A DNA stretch of 64,000 nt from the NCBI RefSeq assembly GCF_900447535.1, contig NZ_UFXX01000001.1, positions 1,798,001 to 1,862,000 of the forward strand, read 5' to 3'. The translations under genes were made by a program, and so were the position numbers. This DNA is from Dermacoccus nishinomiyaensis (GTDB lineage: Bacteria; Actinomycetota; Actinomycetes; Actinomycetales; Dermatophilaceae). Within the stretch, counting starts at the first letter, position 1, and each line of letters opens with the position of its first letter. The notes beneath the pieces are model-generated. The model saw nothing but the letters and a program-made list of their open reading frames with translations. It made no database searches and was not told the DNA's origin. Below, piece after piece: positions 15,956 through 27,652 of this stretch.

Positions 15956-18747
15956 TCACTGTCTCCCGACTCGTTGTTCTCCGTGGAGGCCGACTCGTCG
16001 TCCGTAGCGTGCGTTGCGTCCTGAGTTGACTCCGCGGCCTCGTTCGTCTCCGAAACTACCGCGTCATCGTCGATTTCCTCAGAATCCTTCTCGGCGTTGC
16101 GCGCGACGGCGACGATCGAGTCGCCCTTGCCGGGCGTCGCGAACTGCACGCCCTGCGTGTTGCGGCCCGTCTCACGCACCTCGGCGACGGCCGAGCGGAC
16201 GATCTTGCCCTTCTCCATGACGACCATCACTTCGTCACGGTTCTCGACGACGAGCGCGCCGACGAGGTCACCGCCTCGCTCTGAGATCGTCGCGACCTTG
16301 ACGCCGAGCGTCGCGCGCCCCTTCGTCGGGTACTCCTCCACGGGCGTGCGCTTGGCGAGCCCGTTCTCGAAGACGACGAAGACGCACAGCTTCTCGTCGG
16401 CCCCGCGCTCGACCTCGTTCGCGCCCTTCGGCACGACGTTCATCGACAGCAGTTCGTCGCCTTCTCGGAACTTCATGCCGGTGACACCCGACGTCGATCG
16501 GCCCATCGGACGCAGTGAGTCGTCCGTCGCAGCGAAACGCACGGCCTGGCCCTTGCGGCTGACGAGCAGGACGTCGTCGTCGTGCGTCGCGAGGCCGGCA
16601 CCGACGAGCTCGTCGCCGTCACGCAGGTTGACGGCGATGAGGCCGCCCGAACGCGGCGAGTCATACTCCGACAGGCGCGTCTTCTTGACGAGGCCGTTGC
16701 GGGTCGCGAGCAGAAGGTACTCCGAGTCGGCATAGGTGCGCAGCGCCATGACCTGAGCGATCTGCTCGCCCGGCTGGAACGCGAGCAGGTTCGCGACGTG
16801 CTGGCCCTTGCTGTCGCGCGAGCCCTCCGGCAGCTCGTAGCCCTTCGTCCGGTAGACGCGGCCGGCGTTCGTGAAGAACAACAGCCAGTCGTGCGTCGAG
16901 GTCGTGAAGAAGTGCCCGACGACGTCGTCACCGCGCAGCGTCGCGCCGCGCACACCCTTGCCACCGCGACGCTGGCTGCGGTACTCGCTCACCTTCGTGC
17001 GCTTGACGTAGCCGCCGCGCGTGATGGTGACGACCACGTCCTCTTCGGGGATGAGGTCTTCCATGTTCATGTCACCGTCGAACGGCACGATCTGGCTGCG
17101 ACGGTCGTCGCCGTACTTCTCGACGATCTCGGCGAGCTCGTCGCTGACGATCTGACGCTGACGCTCCGGCTTGGCCAGGATGTCCTTGTAGTCGTCGATC
17201 TTCGACTGCAGCTCGTCGTGCTGCTCGATGATGCGCTGACGCTCGAGCGCCGCGAGGCGACGCAGCTGCATCTCGAGGATGGCGTTGGCCTGGATCTCGT
17301 CGATGTCGAGCAGCTCGATGAGGCCCGTGCGGGCATCGTCGACCGTCGGGCTGCGACGGATGAGGGCGATGACCTCGTCGAGCATGTCGAGGGCCTTCAA
17401 CAGACCGCGCAGGATGTGGATGCGCTTCTCGGCCTCGTCGAGACGGAACTGCGTGCGGCGCACGATGACGTCGATCTGGTGCTCGACCCAGTAGCGGATG
17501 AACGCACTGATCGGCAGCGTGCGCGGCACACCGTCGACGAGGGCGAGCATGTTCGCGCCGAAGTTCTGCTGCAGCTGCGTGTGCTTGTAGAGGTTGTTGA
17601 GCACGACCTTGGCGATCGCGTCACGCTTGAGCACGATGACGAGGCGCTGGCCGGTGCGGCCGGACGTCTCGTCACGGATGTCGGCGATGCCGGCCATCTT
17701 GCCGTCCTTGACGAGCATCGCGATCTTCTCGGCGAGCGCGTCTGGGTTGACCTGGTACGGCAGCTCCGTGACGACGAGGCACTGACGGCCCTGGATCTCC
17801 TCGACGTTGACGACGGCGCGCATCGTGATGCTGCCGCGGCCGGTGCGGTAGGCGTCCTCGACGCCGCGCTTGCCCATGATGAGCGCGCCGGTCGGGAAGT
17901 CCGGGCCGGGGATGCGACGCAGGCACTCTTCGAGCAGTGCCTCACGCGAGGCCTCGGGGTTCGCGAGCAGCCACTGCGCGGCGTCGGCGACCTCGCGCAG
18001 GTTGTGCGGCGGGATCTGCGTCGCCATGCCGACAGCGATGCCGGCGCTGCCGTTGACGAGCAGGTTCGGGAAACGGCTCGGCAGGACGCTGGGCTGCAGC
18101 GTCTTGCCGTCGTAGTTGGGCTCGAAGTCGACGGTGTTCTCGTGGATGTCGCGCACGAGCTCCATCGCGAGGGGCGCCATGCGGCACTCGGTGTATCGCG
18201 GGGCGGCTGCGCCGTCGTTGCCGGGCGAACCGAAGTTGCCCTGGCCGTCGACGAGCGGGTAGCGCATCGACCACGGCTGCACGAGACGCACGAGGGCGTC
18301 GTAGATCGCCGAGTCACCGTGCGGGTGGTACTGACCCATGACGTCACCGACCACACGGCTGCACTTGTTGTAGCCGCGGTCGGGACGGTAGCCACCGTCG
18401 TACATGGCGTAGACGATGCGACGGTGCACGGGCTTGAGGCCGTCACGCACGTCCGGCAGGGCACGCGAGACGATGACGCTCATCGCGTACTCGATGTAGC
18501 TGCGCTGCATCTCGGCGTTGAGGTCGATCGGGTCGACGCGGTGCGCAACCGGAGCGGCGACGGCGGCCTGCGCCTCCGGCGTGTTCGGCACCTTCATCGT
18601 CGGCGGCTCGGGGCGCGTGGGGTCGATGCCGGCCGCGGCTGCTGCGGCGTCGCTGGCGGGAGCGTCGGCTTCGCCCTGGGGGACCTCGGGGAGATCGTCC
18701 GGCAGGTCGGACGCGTCGTCGCCCGGCAGGTTCGTGTCGTCAGACAT
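15952..18747 (-). CDS. gyrA: DNA gyrase subunit A
   Basis: The 931-residue subunit cuts and rejoins DNA during supercoiling. Residues 1-70 form an acidic Ala/Pro-rich extension not found in the Escherichia coli protein. The breakage-reunion domain follows, with catalytic Tyr185 in APRYTE. The quinolone region [10 protein letters not shown] keeps Ser146 and Asp150 (E. coli Ser83 and Asp87), the susceptible type. The GyrA-box motif appears as RRGGKGV. The C-terminal domain ends with an acidic Ser/Glu tail. ATG 18747 has GAAGGA upstream. It is separated from gyrB by 92 nt holding two parS sites. Confidence 0.97.
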   Translation of the reverse strand: MSDDTNLPGDDASDLPDDLPEVPQGEADAPASDAAAAAAGIDPTRPEPPTMKVPNTPEAQAAVAAPVAHRVDPIDLNAEMQRSYIEYAMSVIVSRALPDVRDGLKPVHRRIVYAMYDGGYRPDRGYNKCSRVVGDVMGQYHPHGDSAIYDALVRLVQPWSMRYPLVDGQGNFGSPGNDGAAAPRYTECRMAPLAMELVRDIHENTVDFEPNYDGKTLQPSVLPSRFPNLLVNGSAGIAVGMATQIPPHNLREVADAAQWLLANPEASREALLEECLRRIPGPDFPTGALIMGKRGVEDAYRTGRGSITMRAVVNVEEIQGRQCLVVTELPYQVNPDALAEKIAMLVKDGKMAGIADIRDETSGRTGQRLVIVLKRDAIAKVVLNNLYKHTQLQQNFGANMLALVDGVPRTLPISAFIRYWVEHQIDVIVRRTQFRLDEAEKRIHILRGLLKALDMLDEVIALIRRSPTVDDARTGLIELLDIDEIQANAILEMQLRRLAALERQRIIEQHDELQSKIDDYKDILAKPERQRQIVSDELAEIVEKYGDDRRSQIVPFDGDMNMEDLIPEEDVVVTITRGGYVKRTKVSEYRSQRRGGKGVRGATLRGDDVVGHFFTTSTHDWLLFFTNAGRVYRTKGYELPEGSRDSKGQHVANLLAFQPGEQIAQVMALRTYADSEYLLLATRNGLVKKTRLSEYDSPRSGGLIAVNLRDGDELVGAGLATHDDDVLLVSRKGQAVRFAATDDSLRPMGRSTSGVTGMKFREGDELLSMNVVPKGANEVERGADEKLCVFVVFENGLAKRTPVEEYPTKGRATLGVKVATISERGGDLVGALVVENRDEVMVVMEKGKIVRSAVAEVRETGRNTQGVQFATPGKGDSIVAVARNAEKDSEEIDDDAVVSETNEAAESTQDATHATDDESASTENNESGDSE

Positions 18748-18787
18748 GTGTCATTCCTTCGATGAAGGGTTGTCGAGTTGTCGCGAT

Positions 18788-18801
18788 GTTTCACGTGAAA
18801 C
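18788..18801. other. parS site (perfect 14-mer), gyrB-gyrA gap, first of two
   Basis: GTTTCACGTGAAAC between gyrB and gyrA, 41 nt upstream of the gyrA start. Confidence 0.94.
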
Positions 18802-18820
18802 GGAGCGGCTCGTCGCTCAC

Positions 18821-18834
18821 GTTTCACGTGAAAC
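18821..18834. other. parS site (perfect 14-mer), gyrB-gyrA gap, second of two
   Basis: GTTTCACGTGAAAC; its centre is 33 bp (about three helical turns) from the centre of the first site. Confidence 0.94.
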
Positions 18835-18839
18835 GCAGA

Positions 18840-21359
<2,520 letters not shown>

Positions 21360-21968
21360 TCAGCCGTAGGTGTCGCGTGGCCCGCGGCCTGCGACACGAC
21401 GCGGGCCGCGCACCCAGCTCGGGGCGCTCGGGCCAACGACCCGCAGTTCGTTGACGACGCCCTCACCGACGCCGTCAGCGATGGAGGCCAGCAGGGATGC
21501 GGTGAGCAGCTGCAGCTGCGTGGCCCAGGCCGTCGATTCCGCGCGCACGGTGAGCACGCCGTCCTCGAACGTGAGGGGCCGAGCGTGCTCGGCCACGCCC
21601 GCACCGACGAGATCTGCCCACCGCGACATGACGGCGCCGGCTGCCACGTCGACGTTCCACCCCCGCTCGAGCAGGAGGCGTTTCATCGTCGAGTCGATGA
21701 GTTGGGGGTCGCGTCCATCGCGATTCGACGACGGCGTGAAGCTCAACGTCGAGCGGGAACGCCGGGGCGCAGGACGCGAGCCCGGACGAAAACCCCGCTC
21801 GGCGGCATTGCGCTGAGCCCGAGCGAGCGCCAACCGCGCGGCGACGGCGCGCTCGTCCTCAGCGCTCGACTCGACCGGCGCCTCGGCACTATCGGTGCCA
21901 GTGCCAGTGCCAGTGCCCGGGGCCTGATCGTCCGGTGCCCCCGCATCGATGCCGCTGGTCTCACTCAT
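21360..21968 (-). CDS. DUF721 domain protein (DciA-like)
   Basis: The 202-residue protein has an N-terminal low-complexity part with a GTGTGTGTD run, a basic linker, and a C-terminal DUF721 domain (about 110-195) with [30 protein letters not shown] in pieces and the [16 protein letters not shown] strand-helix. DUF721 includes DciA, which loads replicative helicase in bacteria lacking DnaC; the position after recF is conserved. ATG 21968 overlaps the recF stop by 8 nt. Longer in-frame starts inside recF were rejected. Confidence 0.85.
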   Translation of the reverse strand: MSETSGIDAGAPDDQAPGTGTGTGTDSAEAPVESSAEDERAVAARLALARAQRNAAERGFRPGSRPAPRRSRSTLSFTPSSNRDGRDPQLIDSTMKRLLLERGWNVDVAAGAVMSRWADLVGAGVAEHARPLTFEDGVLTVRAESTAWATQLQLLTASLLASIADGVGEGVVNELRVVGPSAPSWVRGPRRVAGRGPRDTYG

Positions 21969-23283
21969 CGGCCGCGTCACCGTCATCACGGTCGTCCGCA
22001 TCACGGGCGGGCCCATCCGGGGCGTCCTCGGCCTCGGGCAGACCCGGGTGAGCCGCCGGCTGCACGCCGCCAGGCGCCTCCTCGAGGGATCCATCGCCTC
22101 GAGGCGCGACGTGGCCCTTCGTCACGTGGAAGACCTGGCCGGAAAGCCGCGCGGGAACGTCCTCCTCAACGGCGGCGGTGATGAGCACCTGCTCGGCGTC
22201 GCTCACCATGTCGGCCAGCCGTTCGCGGCGCCCCGCGTCGAGTTCGGCGAAGACGTCGTCGAGGACGAGGACGGGGTCGGTGCCGAGGTCATGACGCAGC
22301 AGGTGGAAGGCCGCGAGGCGCAGGGCGAGCGCAAACGACCACGACTCACCGTGACTCGCGTAGCCCTTGGCGGGCAGGTCTCCGAGCGTCAGGGTGACGT
22401 CGTCCCGGTGCGGCCCCACGAGGGTGACACCACGTTCGATCTCGCGGGTCCGCTGGAGCTCGAACGCCTCATGAAAGGCCTTCTCGAGCTCGTCGCGCTC
22501 CGGAACCTCGCCCGAGGCGATGCGCGCCGCGGTCGACTCCGGCAGTGACGACACATACGCGAGGCGCGCATCAGAACGCCCGGCACTCACCTCGTCGTAC
22601 GCCTGGGCCACGTAGGGGGCCAGATCTTTCAGCAACCGTAGACGGGCGTAGACGAGGGCAGAACCGACTGACGCGAGGTGCGTGTTCCACTCGACCAGCG
22701 TGTCGAGAGCTGTTTCACGTGAAACCTCTTCATCCGCCGAGAGGCGAGCGCCTCGCGCGCCCTTCTTGAGCGCCGATTGGGCGGAGCGCAACAGGGCGTT
22801 GCGCTGCTTGAGAATCTTGTCGTAGTCCGAACGAGCACCGGCCCAGCGCGGTTGACGCGCGACGAGGAGGTCGTCGAGAAATCGGCGACGTTCCCCGGGG
22901 TCGCCCTTGACGAGCGCGAGATCCTCCGGCGCGAAGAGCACGGTTCGCAACGACCCGAGGATGTCACGGGGACGCCCCGCGGCCGCGCGTCCTATGCGTG
23001 CCCGGTTGGCCCTACCCGGAATGATCTCGAGCTCGAGCACTGTTTCATGTGAATCACGGACGACGGCCGCGCGCACGAAGGCCCGCTCGGCTCCGAAGCG
23101 GACGAGGGGAGCGTCCGTCGAGACACGATGCGACCCCAGGGTCGCGAGGTAACCGGCGGCTTCGACCAGGTTGGTCTTGCCCTGGCCGTTGAGGCCCACG
23201 AATGTGGTCACTCCGTCAGCGAGCTCGACTTCCGCCTCCGTGTAGGAGCGGAAGTCACGCAGCGACAGATGGCGGAGTCTCAC
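21961..23283 (-). CDS. recF: RecF, DNA repair and replication ATPase
   Basis: This 440-residue SMC-like ATPase loads RecA at gaps. The Walker A motif GLNGQGKT lies at residues 30-37; the signature and Walker B ([11 protein letters not shown]) are near residue 370. About 45 acidic residues extend the C-terminus beyond the usual end and hold the coding overlap with DUF721. GTG 23283 starts the protein ([14 protein letters not shown]). A perfect parS site (22712-22725) is read as VSRET in the coiled-coil arm region. Confidence 0.95.
   Translation of the reverse strand: MRLRHLSLRDFRSYTEAEVELADGVTTFVGLNGQGKTNLVEAAGYLATLGSHRVSTDAPLVRFGAERAFVRAAVVRDSHETVLELEIIPGRANRARIGRAAAGRPRDILGSLRTVLFAPEDLALVKGDPGERRRFLDDLLVARQPRWAGARSDYDKILKQRNALLRSAQSALKKGARGARLSADEEVSRETALDTLVEWNTHLASVGSALVYARLRLLKDLAPYVAQAYDEVSAGRSDARLAYVSSLPESTAARIASGEVPERDELEKAFHEAFELQRTREIERGVTLVGPHRDDVTLTLGDLPAKGYASHGESWSFALALRLAAFHLLRHDLGTDPVLVLDDVFAELDAGRRERLADMVSDAEQVLITAAVEEDVPARLSGQVFHVTKGHVAPRGDGSLEEAPGGVQPAAHPGLPEAEDAPDGPARDADDRDDGDAADE
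22712..22725. other. parS site (perfect 14-mer), inside recF
   Basis: GTTTCACGTGAAAC, read VSRET on the recF strand. Confidence 0.94.
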
Positions 23284-23344
23284 AGCGCTTTCGGTCGGTG
23301 GCTCGGATGCCCTGGGGTCGAATCGTCAGATCAGCGAACGCCGA

Positions 23345-24337
23345 TCAGTGCTCGTTGGGGGCAGCGCCTGGGCGCGCGGCGCCCGCGTCCTTCTTCGGCT
23401 CGGCGGCGCCGGAGACCTCGGCCTGGCCTTCCTTCGCGGCGCGCCACGGCTCGCGACCGAACTGCATGACCTCGTGCCCGCCGAACTGACCGCGCAGTGC
23501 GGCGACCGCCTGCATCTGCGGGCTGTTCTCCTGGCGCGAGGCGAAACGGCCGAACAGCGCGGCGGCGAGCACCGGCATCGGGACGGCGTTCGCGATGGCC
23601 TCCTCGAGCGTCCAGCGACCCTCACCGGAGTCGGTCGTGTACTCGGAGACGCCCTCGAGGTGCGGCGTCTCCTCGAGCGCCTTCACCATGAGGTCGAGCA
23701 GCCAGGAACGCACGACGGTGCCGCGCGTCCAGGCCTTGAAGCAGCCGTGGACGTCGGTGACGATGTCCTTCGCCTCGAGCAGCTCCCAGCCCTCGGCGTA
23801 GGCGTGCATGAGGCCGTACTCGATGCCGTTGTGGACCATCTTGGCGTAGTGACCGGCGCCGACCTCACCGGCGTGGACGAAACCCTCCTCGCGGGGGCCC
23901 TCCGGGCGCAGTGCGTCGAAGACCGGCATCATGCGCTCGACGTCGGCGTCGTCACCGCCGCACATGAGGCCGTAGCCGTTCTCCTTGCCCCAGATGCCGC
24001 CGGAGACACCGCAGTCCATGAAGTGCACGCCCGTCTTGGCGAACTGCTCGGCGTGGCCCTGGTCGTCGGACCACTTGCTGTTGCCACCGTCGATGACGAG
24101 GTCGCCCTCGGCGAGCAGGCCCTGCAGCTCGGACATGACGGAGTCGGTGATCTTGCCGGCCGGCACCATGACCCAGATGTTGCGCGGTGCGTCGAGCTTC
24201 TCGACGAGTTCGGCGAGGTCCGCGACGTCGCTGATCTCGCGATTCGTGTCGTAGCCGACGACCTCGATGCCCGCAGCCTTCATGCGATCGCGCATGTTGC
24301 CGCCCATCTTGCCGAGACCGATCAAACCAAGCTGCAT
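23345..24337 (-). CDS. gnd: 6-phosphogluconate dehydrogenase, decarboxylating (short form)
   Basis: The 330-residue enzyme oxidises 6-phosphogluconate to ribulose 5-phosphate and CO2. The N-terminal Rossmann motif GLIGLGKMGGNM, the substrate loop CGVSGGIWG and the catalytic KMVHNGIEYG are intact. The length (about 300-330) fits the short bacterial class, which often uses NAD. ATG 24337 (MQLGLIGLGK) has AAGGAG upstream; the longer frame from 24376 adds a non-homologous leader. The position between dnaN and recF is typical of this group. Confidence 0.94.
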   Translation of the reverse strand: MQLGLIGLGKMGGNMRDRMKAAGIEVVGYDTNREISDVADLAELVEKLDAPRNIWVMVPAGKITDSVMSELQGLLAEGDLVIDGGNSKWSDDQGHAEQFAKTGVHFMDCGVSGGIWGKENGYGLMCGGDDADVERMMPVFDALRPEGPREEGFVHAGEVGAGHYAKMVHNGIEYGLMHAYAEGWELLEAKDIVTDVHGCFKAWTRGTVVRSWLLDLMVKALEETPHLEGVSEYTTDSGEGRWTLEEAIANAVPMPVLAAALFGRFASRQENSPQMQAVAALRGQFGGHEVMQFGREPWRAAKEGQAEVSGAAEPKKDAGAARPGAAPNEH

Positions 24338-24458
24338 GGGTCTGCTCCTTCGTGACGTTGCATGTCCGACACGCACGTCTGGAACGCGCGCATCACGAAA
24401 ATTCAGGGTTCACGCTACGCCCGTCCGGGCAGGGGCGCGAACGCTGTCCGAACGGCCG

Positions 24459-25589
24459 TCAGTTCGCGAAACGCACCGGCATGATGAGGTAGCGGTAGCT
24501 GTCGTCGGCGTCACCGTCGATCTCGTCCTGACCGGACAGGACAGCCGGACGCGTCGGCTGGGTGAAGCCGAGGCGGACGTACTTCGTGCCGACGACGCCG
24601 AGCCCGTCGAGCAGGAACTGGGGGCTGAACGCGATCTCGAGCTCGGGGCCGTCGATCTTCGCTTCGAACGTCTCCGAGGCCTGCGCGTCCTCGCCCGTGC
24701 CGGCCTCGATGCGCACCGAATCCTCGGCGAACCGCAGACGGACGGGCATGTTGCGCTCGGCGACGAGGGAGACGCGCTTGCACGCCTCGGCGAGCTGCGC
24801 CGTCTCGACGATCGCCGTCGTGTCGACGCTCGTCGGGAACAGGCTCGTCACCTTGGGGTAGTCGCCGTCGAGCAGACGCGTCGTCATGCGACGCTGGCCG
24901 GCCTCGAAACCGGCGAGACCGGAGCCCGTCGACGCGCCGCTCAGGGAGAGCGAGACGTTGCCGGCGGCACCGAGGGACTTGGCGAGCGAGTCGAGGGTGC
25001 GCGCGGGCACGAGCGCCGCGTACTCGGCGCCCTCGTCTCCGGCGTTCCACATGACCTCGCGCATCGCGAGGCGGTAGCGGTCCGTCGCGAGCAGCGTCAG
25101 CTTGTTGCCGGAGACCTCGACGCGCACGCCGGTGAGGATCGGCAGGGTGTCACCGCGGTCGGCCGCGACGCTGACCTGCGCGACGGCCTGCGTGAAGACG
25201 TCCCCGGCGATGACGCCCGTCGGATCGGGGTTGGCGGGCAGCGTCGGGTACTCGCCCGTCGGCATGCTCTGGAGGCTGAACTTCGCGCTGCCGCACGTGA
25301 CCTGCACCTTCGAGCCCTCGCTGATCAGTTCGATCGGCTTGTGCGGAAGGCTCTTCGTGATGTCGGCGAGCAGGCGGCCGAGGACGAGGACGGTGCCCGC
25401 CTCTTCAACGTCGGCGTCGACCGTCACCTTCGCGGAGACCTCGTAGTCGAACGCGGACAGCGTCAGGCCCTCGGGGCTCGCCTCGAGCAGGACACCCGCG
25501 AGCACGGGGACGGGCGGGCGCTGCGACAGACCGCGCACTGCCCAGGCCACCGCTTCGGCCAACACATCGCGTTCAACCCGGAGCTTCAC
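24459..25589 (-). CDS. dnaN: DNA polymerase III sliding clamp (beta subunit)
   Basis: The 376-residue clamp has three repeated domains and ends with the conserved YLIMPVRF. The N-terminal KLRVERDVLAEAVAWAVRGL and PVPVLAGVLLEA match actinobacterial DnaN. I chose GTG 25589 because GAGGGA lies about 8 nt upstream; GTG 25595 is in frame but too close to that site. oriC lies directly upstream. Confidence 0.96.
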   Translation of the reverse strand: MKLRVERDVLAEAVAWAVRGLSQRPPVPVLAGVLLEASPEGLTLSAFDYEVSAKVTVDADVEEAGTVLVLGRLLADITKSLPHKPIELISEGSKVQVTCGSAKFSLQSMPTGEYPTLPANPDPTGVIAGDVFTQAVAQVSVAADRGDTLPILTGVRVEVSGNKLTLLATDRYRLAMREVMWNAGDEGAEYAALVPARTLDSLAKSLGAAGNVSLSLSGASTGSGLAGFEAGQRRMTTRLLDGDYPKVTSLFPTSVDTTAIVETAQLAEACKRVSLVAERNMPVRLRFAEDSVRIEAGTGEDAQASETFEAKIDGPELEIAFSPQFLLDGLGVVGTKYVRLGFTQPTRPAVLSGQDEIDGDADDSYRYLIMPVRFAN

Positions 25590-25599
25590 GTCCACCGTC

Positions 25600-26345
25600 C
25601 CTCATCGTTCGTCGTCGCAGGCGAGCTGTGACCCTCGTGCGATGTCTCGTCACGTGCGGGGTGGCTTCTGCTGCGAACGAACTCCGCGTCGATGCCACAG
25701 GCACAGCTGTGCGCTCGTGAGCCTAGCTCAGGTCGTCGGCCTCGCCCAAGAGACGACGAGGGGTGCTGACGGGGGACGTCGCCGGCTCGTCGACAGTGGG
25801 GTGCGGTGTGGATACGTGGGGCGCTTTCTCGCCATGGTGAAGATGTTGGTCGTCGTCATAGGGGGTGTGGATGGTGGGGAAAACCCCTGTTCGTCCTCGT
25901 CAGCACTGGGATCTCGGGTGTGGGTGACGTGGGGATCGTTGCTGTGGATGGTGACAGCCGGTTGTGGAGAGAAAATCTTCATCCACAACCGGCTGTCGTT
26001 GCGGGGTGGGTTTTCCCCTGATCGGACGGGTTTTCCACTGCTTCATCCCCAGAAACTGTGGATAACCCCGTGGATGAGGGATGGATCACTCGCTGACGGC
26101 TGGGTGGTTGCCGTGAACCAGGAGGGAATCACATCGGTGTCGTCCACATTTCCACAGTGTTGTCCACAGGTGTGGATGAGCGCCATTCCGGGGTTCGGGG
26201 ACCTTCGGATGTTCGCGGGTCGTCAGCGACCCACACCTTACCCACATGGTTGTCCCCAGATTCTGTGGACAACCATGTGGGTGGCCACCTGCGAGCTGCC
26301 GAGCGGCAGTTTGGCAGCCGTCGGGCGTTGGCTCGCGGTTCATTC
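25600..26345. other. Chromosomal replication origin (oriC)
   Basis: The non-coding region upstream of dnaN carries many DnaA boxes. Perfect boxes: TGTGGATAA at 26057-26065, TTGTCCACA at 26160-26168, TGTGGACAA at 26264-26272. One-mismatch boxes include 25807-25815, 25979-25987, 26171-26179, 26238-26246 and 26250-26258. Perfect 16-nt arms at 26240-26255 and 26267-26282 (ACCCACATGGTTGTCC and its complement) form a large inverted repeat with an 11-nt spacer. No distinct AT-rich unwinding block is obvious to the eye. Unusually an MFS gene separates it from dnaA. Confidence 0.9.
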
Positions 26346-26351
26346 ACGCAC

Positions 26352-27590
26352 TCATCGACGCGCCGCCACGTGGGCGGCCCAGAGCAACGCGCCCGATGCG
26401 ACGCAGCAGAAGGCGGCGAGCGCCATCGTCACGAGGTCCGTGGCCACCAACGGTCCGATCACCCCGGCGAGAGCAGCGGCGAAGACGAGGTTGACGAAGG
26501 TGCCGGCGGAAGCCGCCGTGCCACGCGCCTGGGGAAACTCGTCGAGCTGCGCGAGCTGGAGCACCGGCAGAGCGACCGCAACCCCGAAGGCCGTCAGGGA
26601 AGGCGCGACGAGCGCCCACGGGACGTCGCTGCCCCACGGCTGCAGTGCGATGACGACGCCGACCGTGGCTGAGGCGAGGGCGAACAGCAGGCCGTACGAC
26701 GCCTGACGGGCGGCGCTGAGGTGCCCGGCGGCCCGCGCGCTCAGCCAGGAGCCCGCGATCATGCACACCACCATCGGCACGAAGAACATCCAGTACTCGT
26801 TCTCGCCGAGCCCGAGCAGCCCGCCGAGGAAGAGAGGCGCGTTCGAGATGAACAAGAACTGTCCTGCGAACGCGAGCGACGCGGCCAGCGCGATGCGTAG
26901 GAACCGACCGCTGCGCAGTGCCGCCAGGAGAGCGCTCACGATGGGCCCGAGTGCGAGGGACGAGCGTTGTTCCACGGGAAGTGTTTCGGGCAGGAACCTG
27001 CTCACGCAGATGGTCATGACCACACCGAACGCGGTGAGGAACCAGAAGATCGAGCGCCAGTCGCCCACCGTCAGCAAGGCACCGCCCAGGATCGGCGCGA
27101 AGGCCGGCGCGAGTCCGAAGATCATCGACACCTGGCTCATCAGGCGTTGTGCCTCGGGGCCGGAGAAGAGGTCGCGGATCACCGCACGCGCGATGATCTG
27201 ACCCGCCCCGGCCGCGAACCCCTGGAACGCGCGGAAGACGAGCAGCAGTGGCAGAGACGGCGCCAGGGCGCAGCCGACGGAGGCGAGGACATAGACACCG
27301 ATCCCCACCGTCATGACGGGTTTGCGACCCACGGCGTCCGACACCGGCCCGTGGAACAGGCTCATGACGGCGAACGACAACAGGTAGACGCTGACCACCT
27401 GCTGCATCGCGGCCGGTTCCACGTGAAACTCGGCGCCCATTCGGGCGAACGCGGGCAGGGGCGCGTCGACGTTGAAGGGGCCGAACATCGACAGCCCGGC
27501 CAGCACGAGCGTGAGGACGGCGCCGGCACGACGCGTCCCTGATGTGGCGGCGTCAAGGGGAGCAGCATGCGGGGCGCGGCGCGTCGTCAT
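26352..27590 (-). CDS. MFS multidrug efflux transporter (Bcr/CflA-like)
   Basis: The 412-residue protein has twelve predicted helices. The MFS motif A appears as GPVSDAVGRKPVM in the loop after helix 2, and PFNVDAPLPAF in helix 1 and RAFQGFAAGAGQIIARAVIRD in helix 4 are typical of Bcr/CflA drug:H+ antiporters. The gene lies between oriC and dnaA, an unusual place, in the same direction as dnaA with a 62-nt gap. It may have been inserted. A one-mismatch parS-like site (27416-27429) lies near its 5' end. The ribosome binding site is weak. Confidence 0.88.
   Translation of the reverse strand: MTTRRAPHAAPLDAATSGTRRAGAVLTLVLAGLSMFGPFNVDAPLPAFARMGAEFHVEPAAMQQVVSVYLLSFAVMSLFHGPVSDAVGRKPVMTVGIGVYVLASVGCALAPSLPLLLVFRAFQGFAAGAGQIIARAVIRDLFSGPEAQRLMSQVSMIFGLAPAFAPILGGALLTVGDWRSIFWFLTAFGVVMTICVSRFLPETLPVEQRSSLALGPIVSALLAALRSGRFLRIALAASLAFAGQFLFISNAPLFLGGLLGLGENEYWMFFVPMVVCMIAGSWLSARAAGHLSAARQASYGLLFALASATVGVVIALQPWGSDVPWALVAPSLTAFGVAVALPVLQLAQLDEFPQARGTAASAGTFVNLVFAAALAGVIGPLVATDLVTMALAAFCCVASGALLWAAHVAARR
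27416..27429. other. parS-like site (one mismatch), inside MFS gene
   Basis: GTTCCACGTGAAAC; here the gene reads it in the other open frame (FHVE). Confidence 0.5.
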
Positions 27591-27652
27591 CCGCGCATTG
27601 TCTCAGCGTCAGGCGCTCGCAGTGACGCTGATCATGGCGACGTACCGTGGAG

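Noticed and set aside
16582..18765. A 727-codon ORF on the + strand opposite gyrA
   Set aside because: Antisense shadow of gyrA; composition typical of GC-rich complementary frames.
23042..23055. GTTTCATGTGAATC in recF as another parS
   Set aside because: Two mismatches to the palindrome; left out of the parS count.
25642..26706. A 354-codon + strand ORF across oriC
   Set aside because: It covers the DnaA-box array and the 3' part of the MFS gene; the composition is not gene-like.
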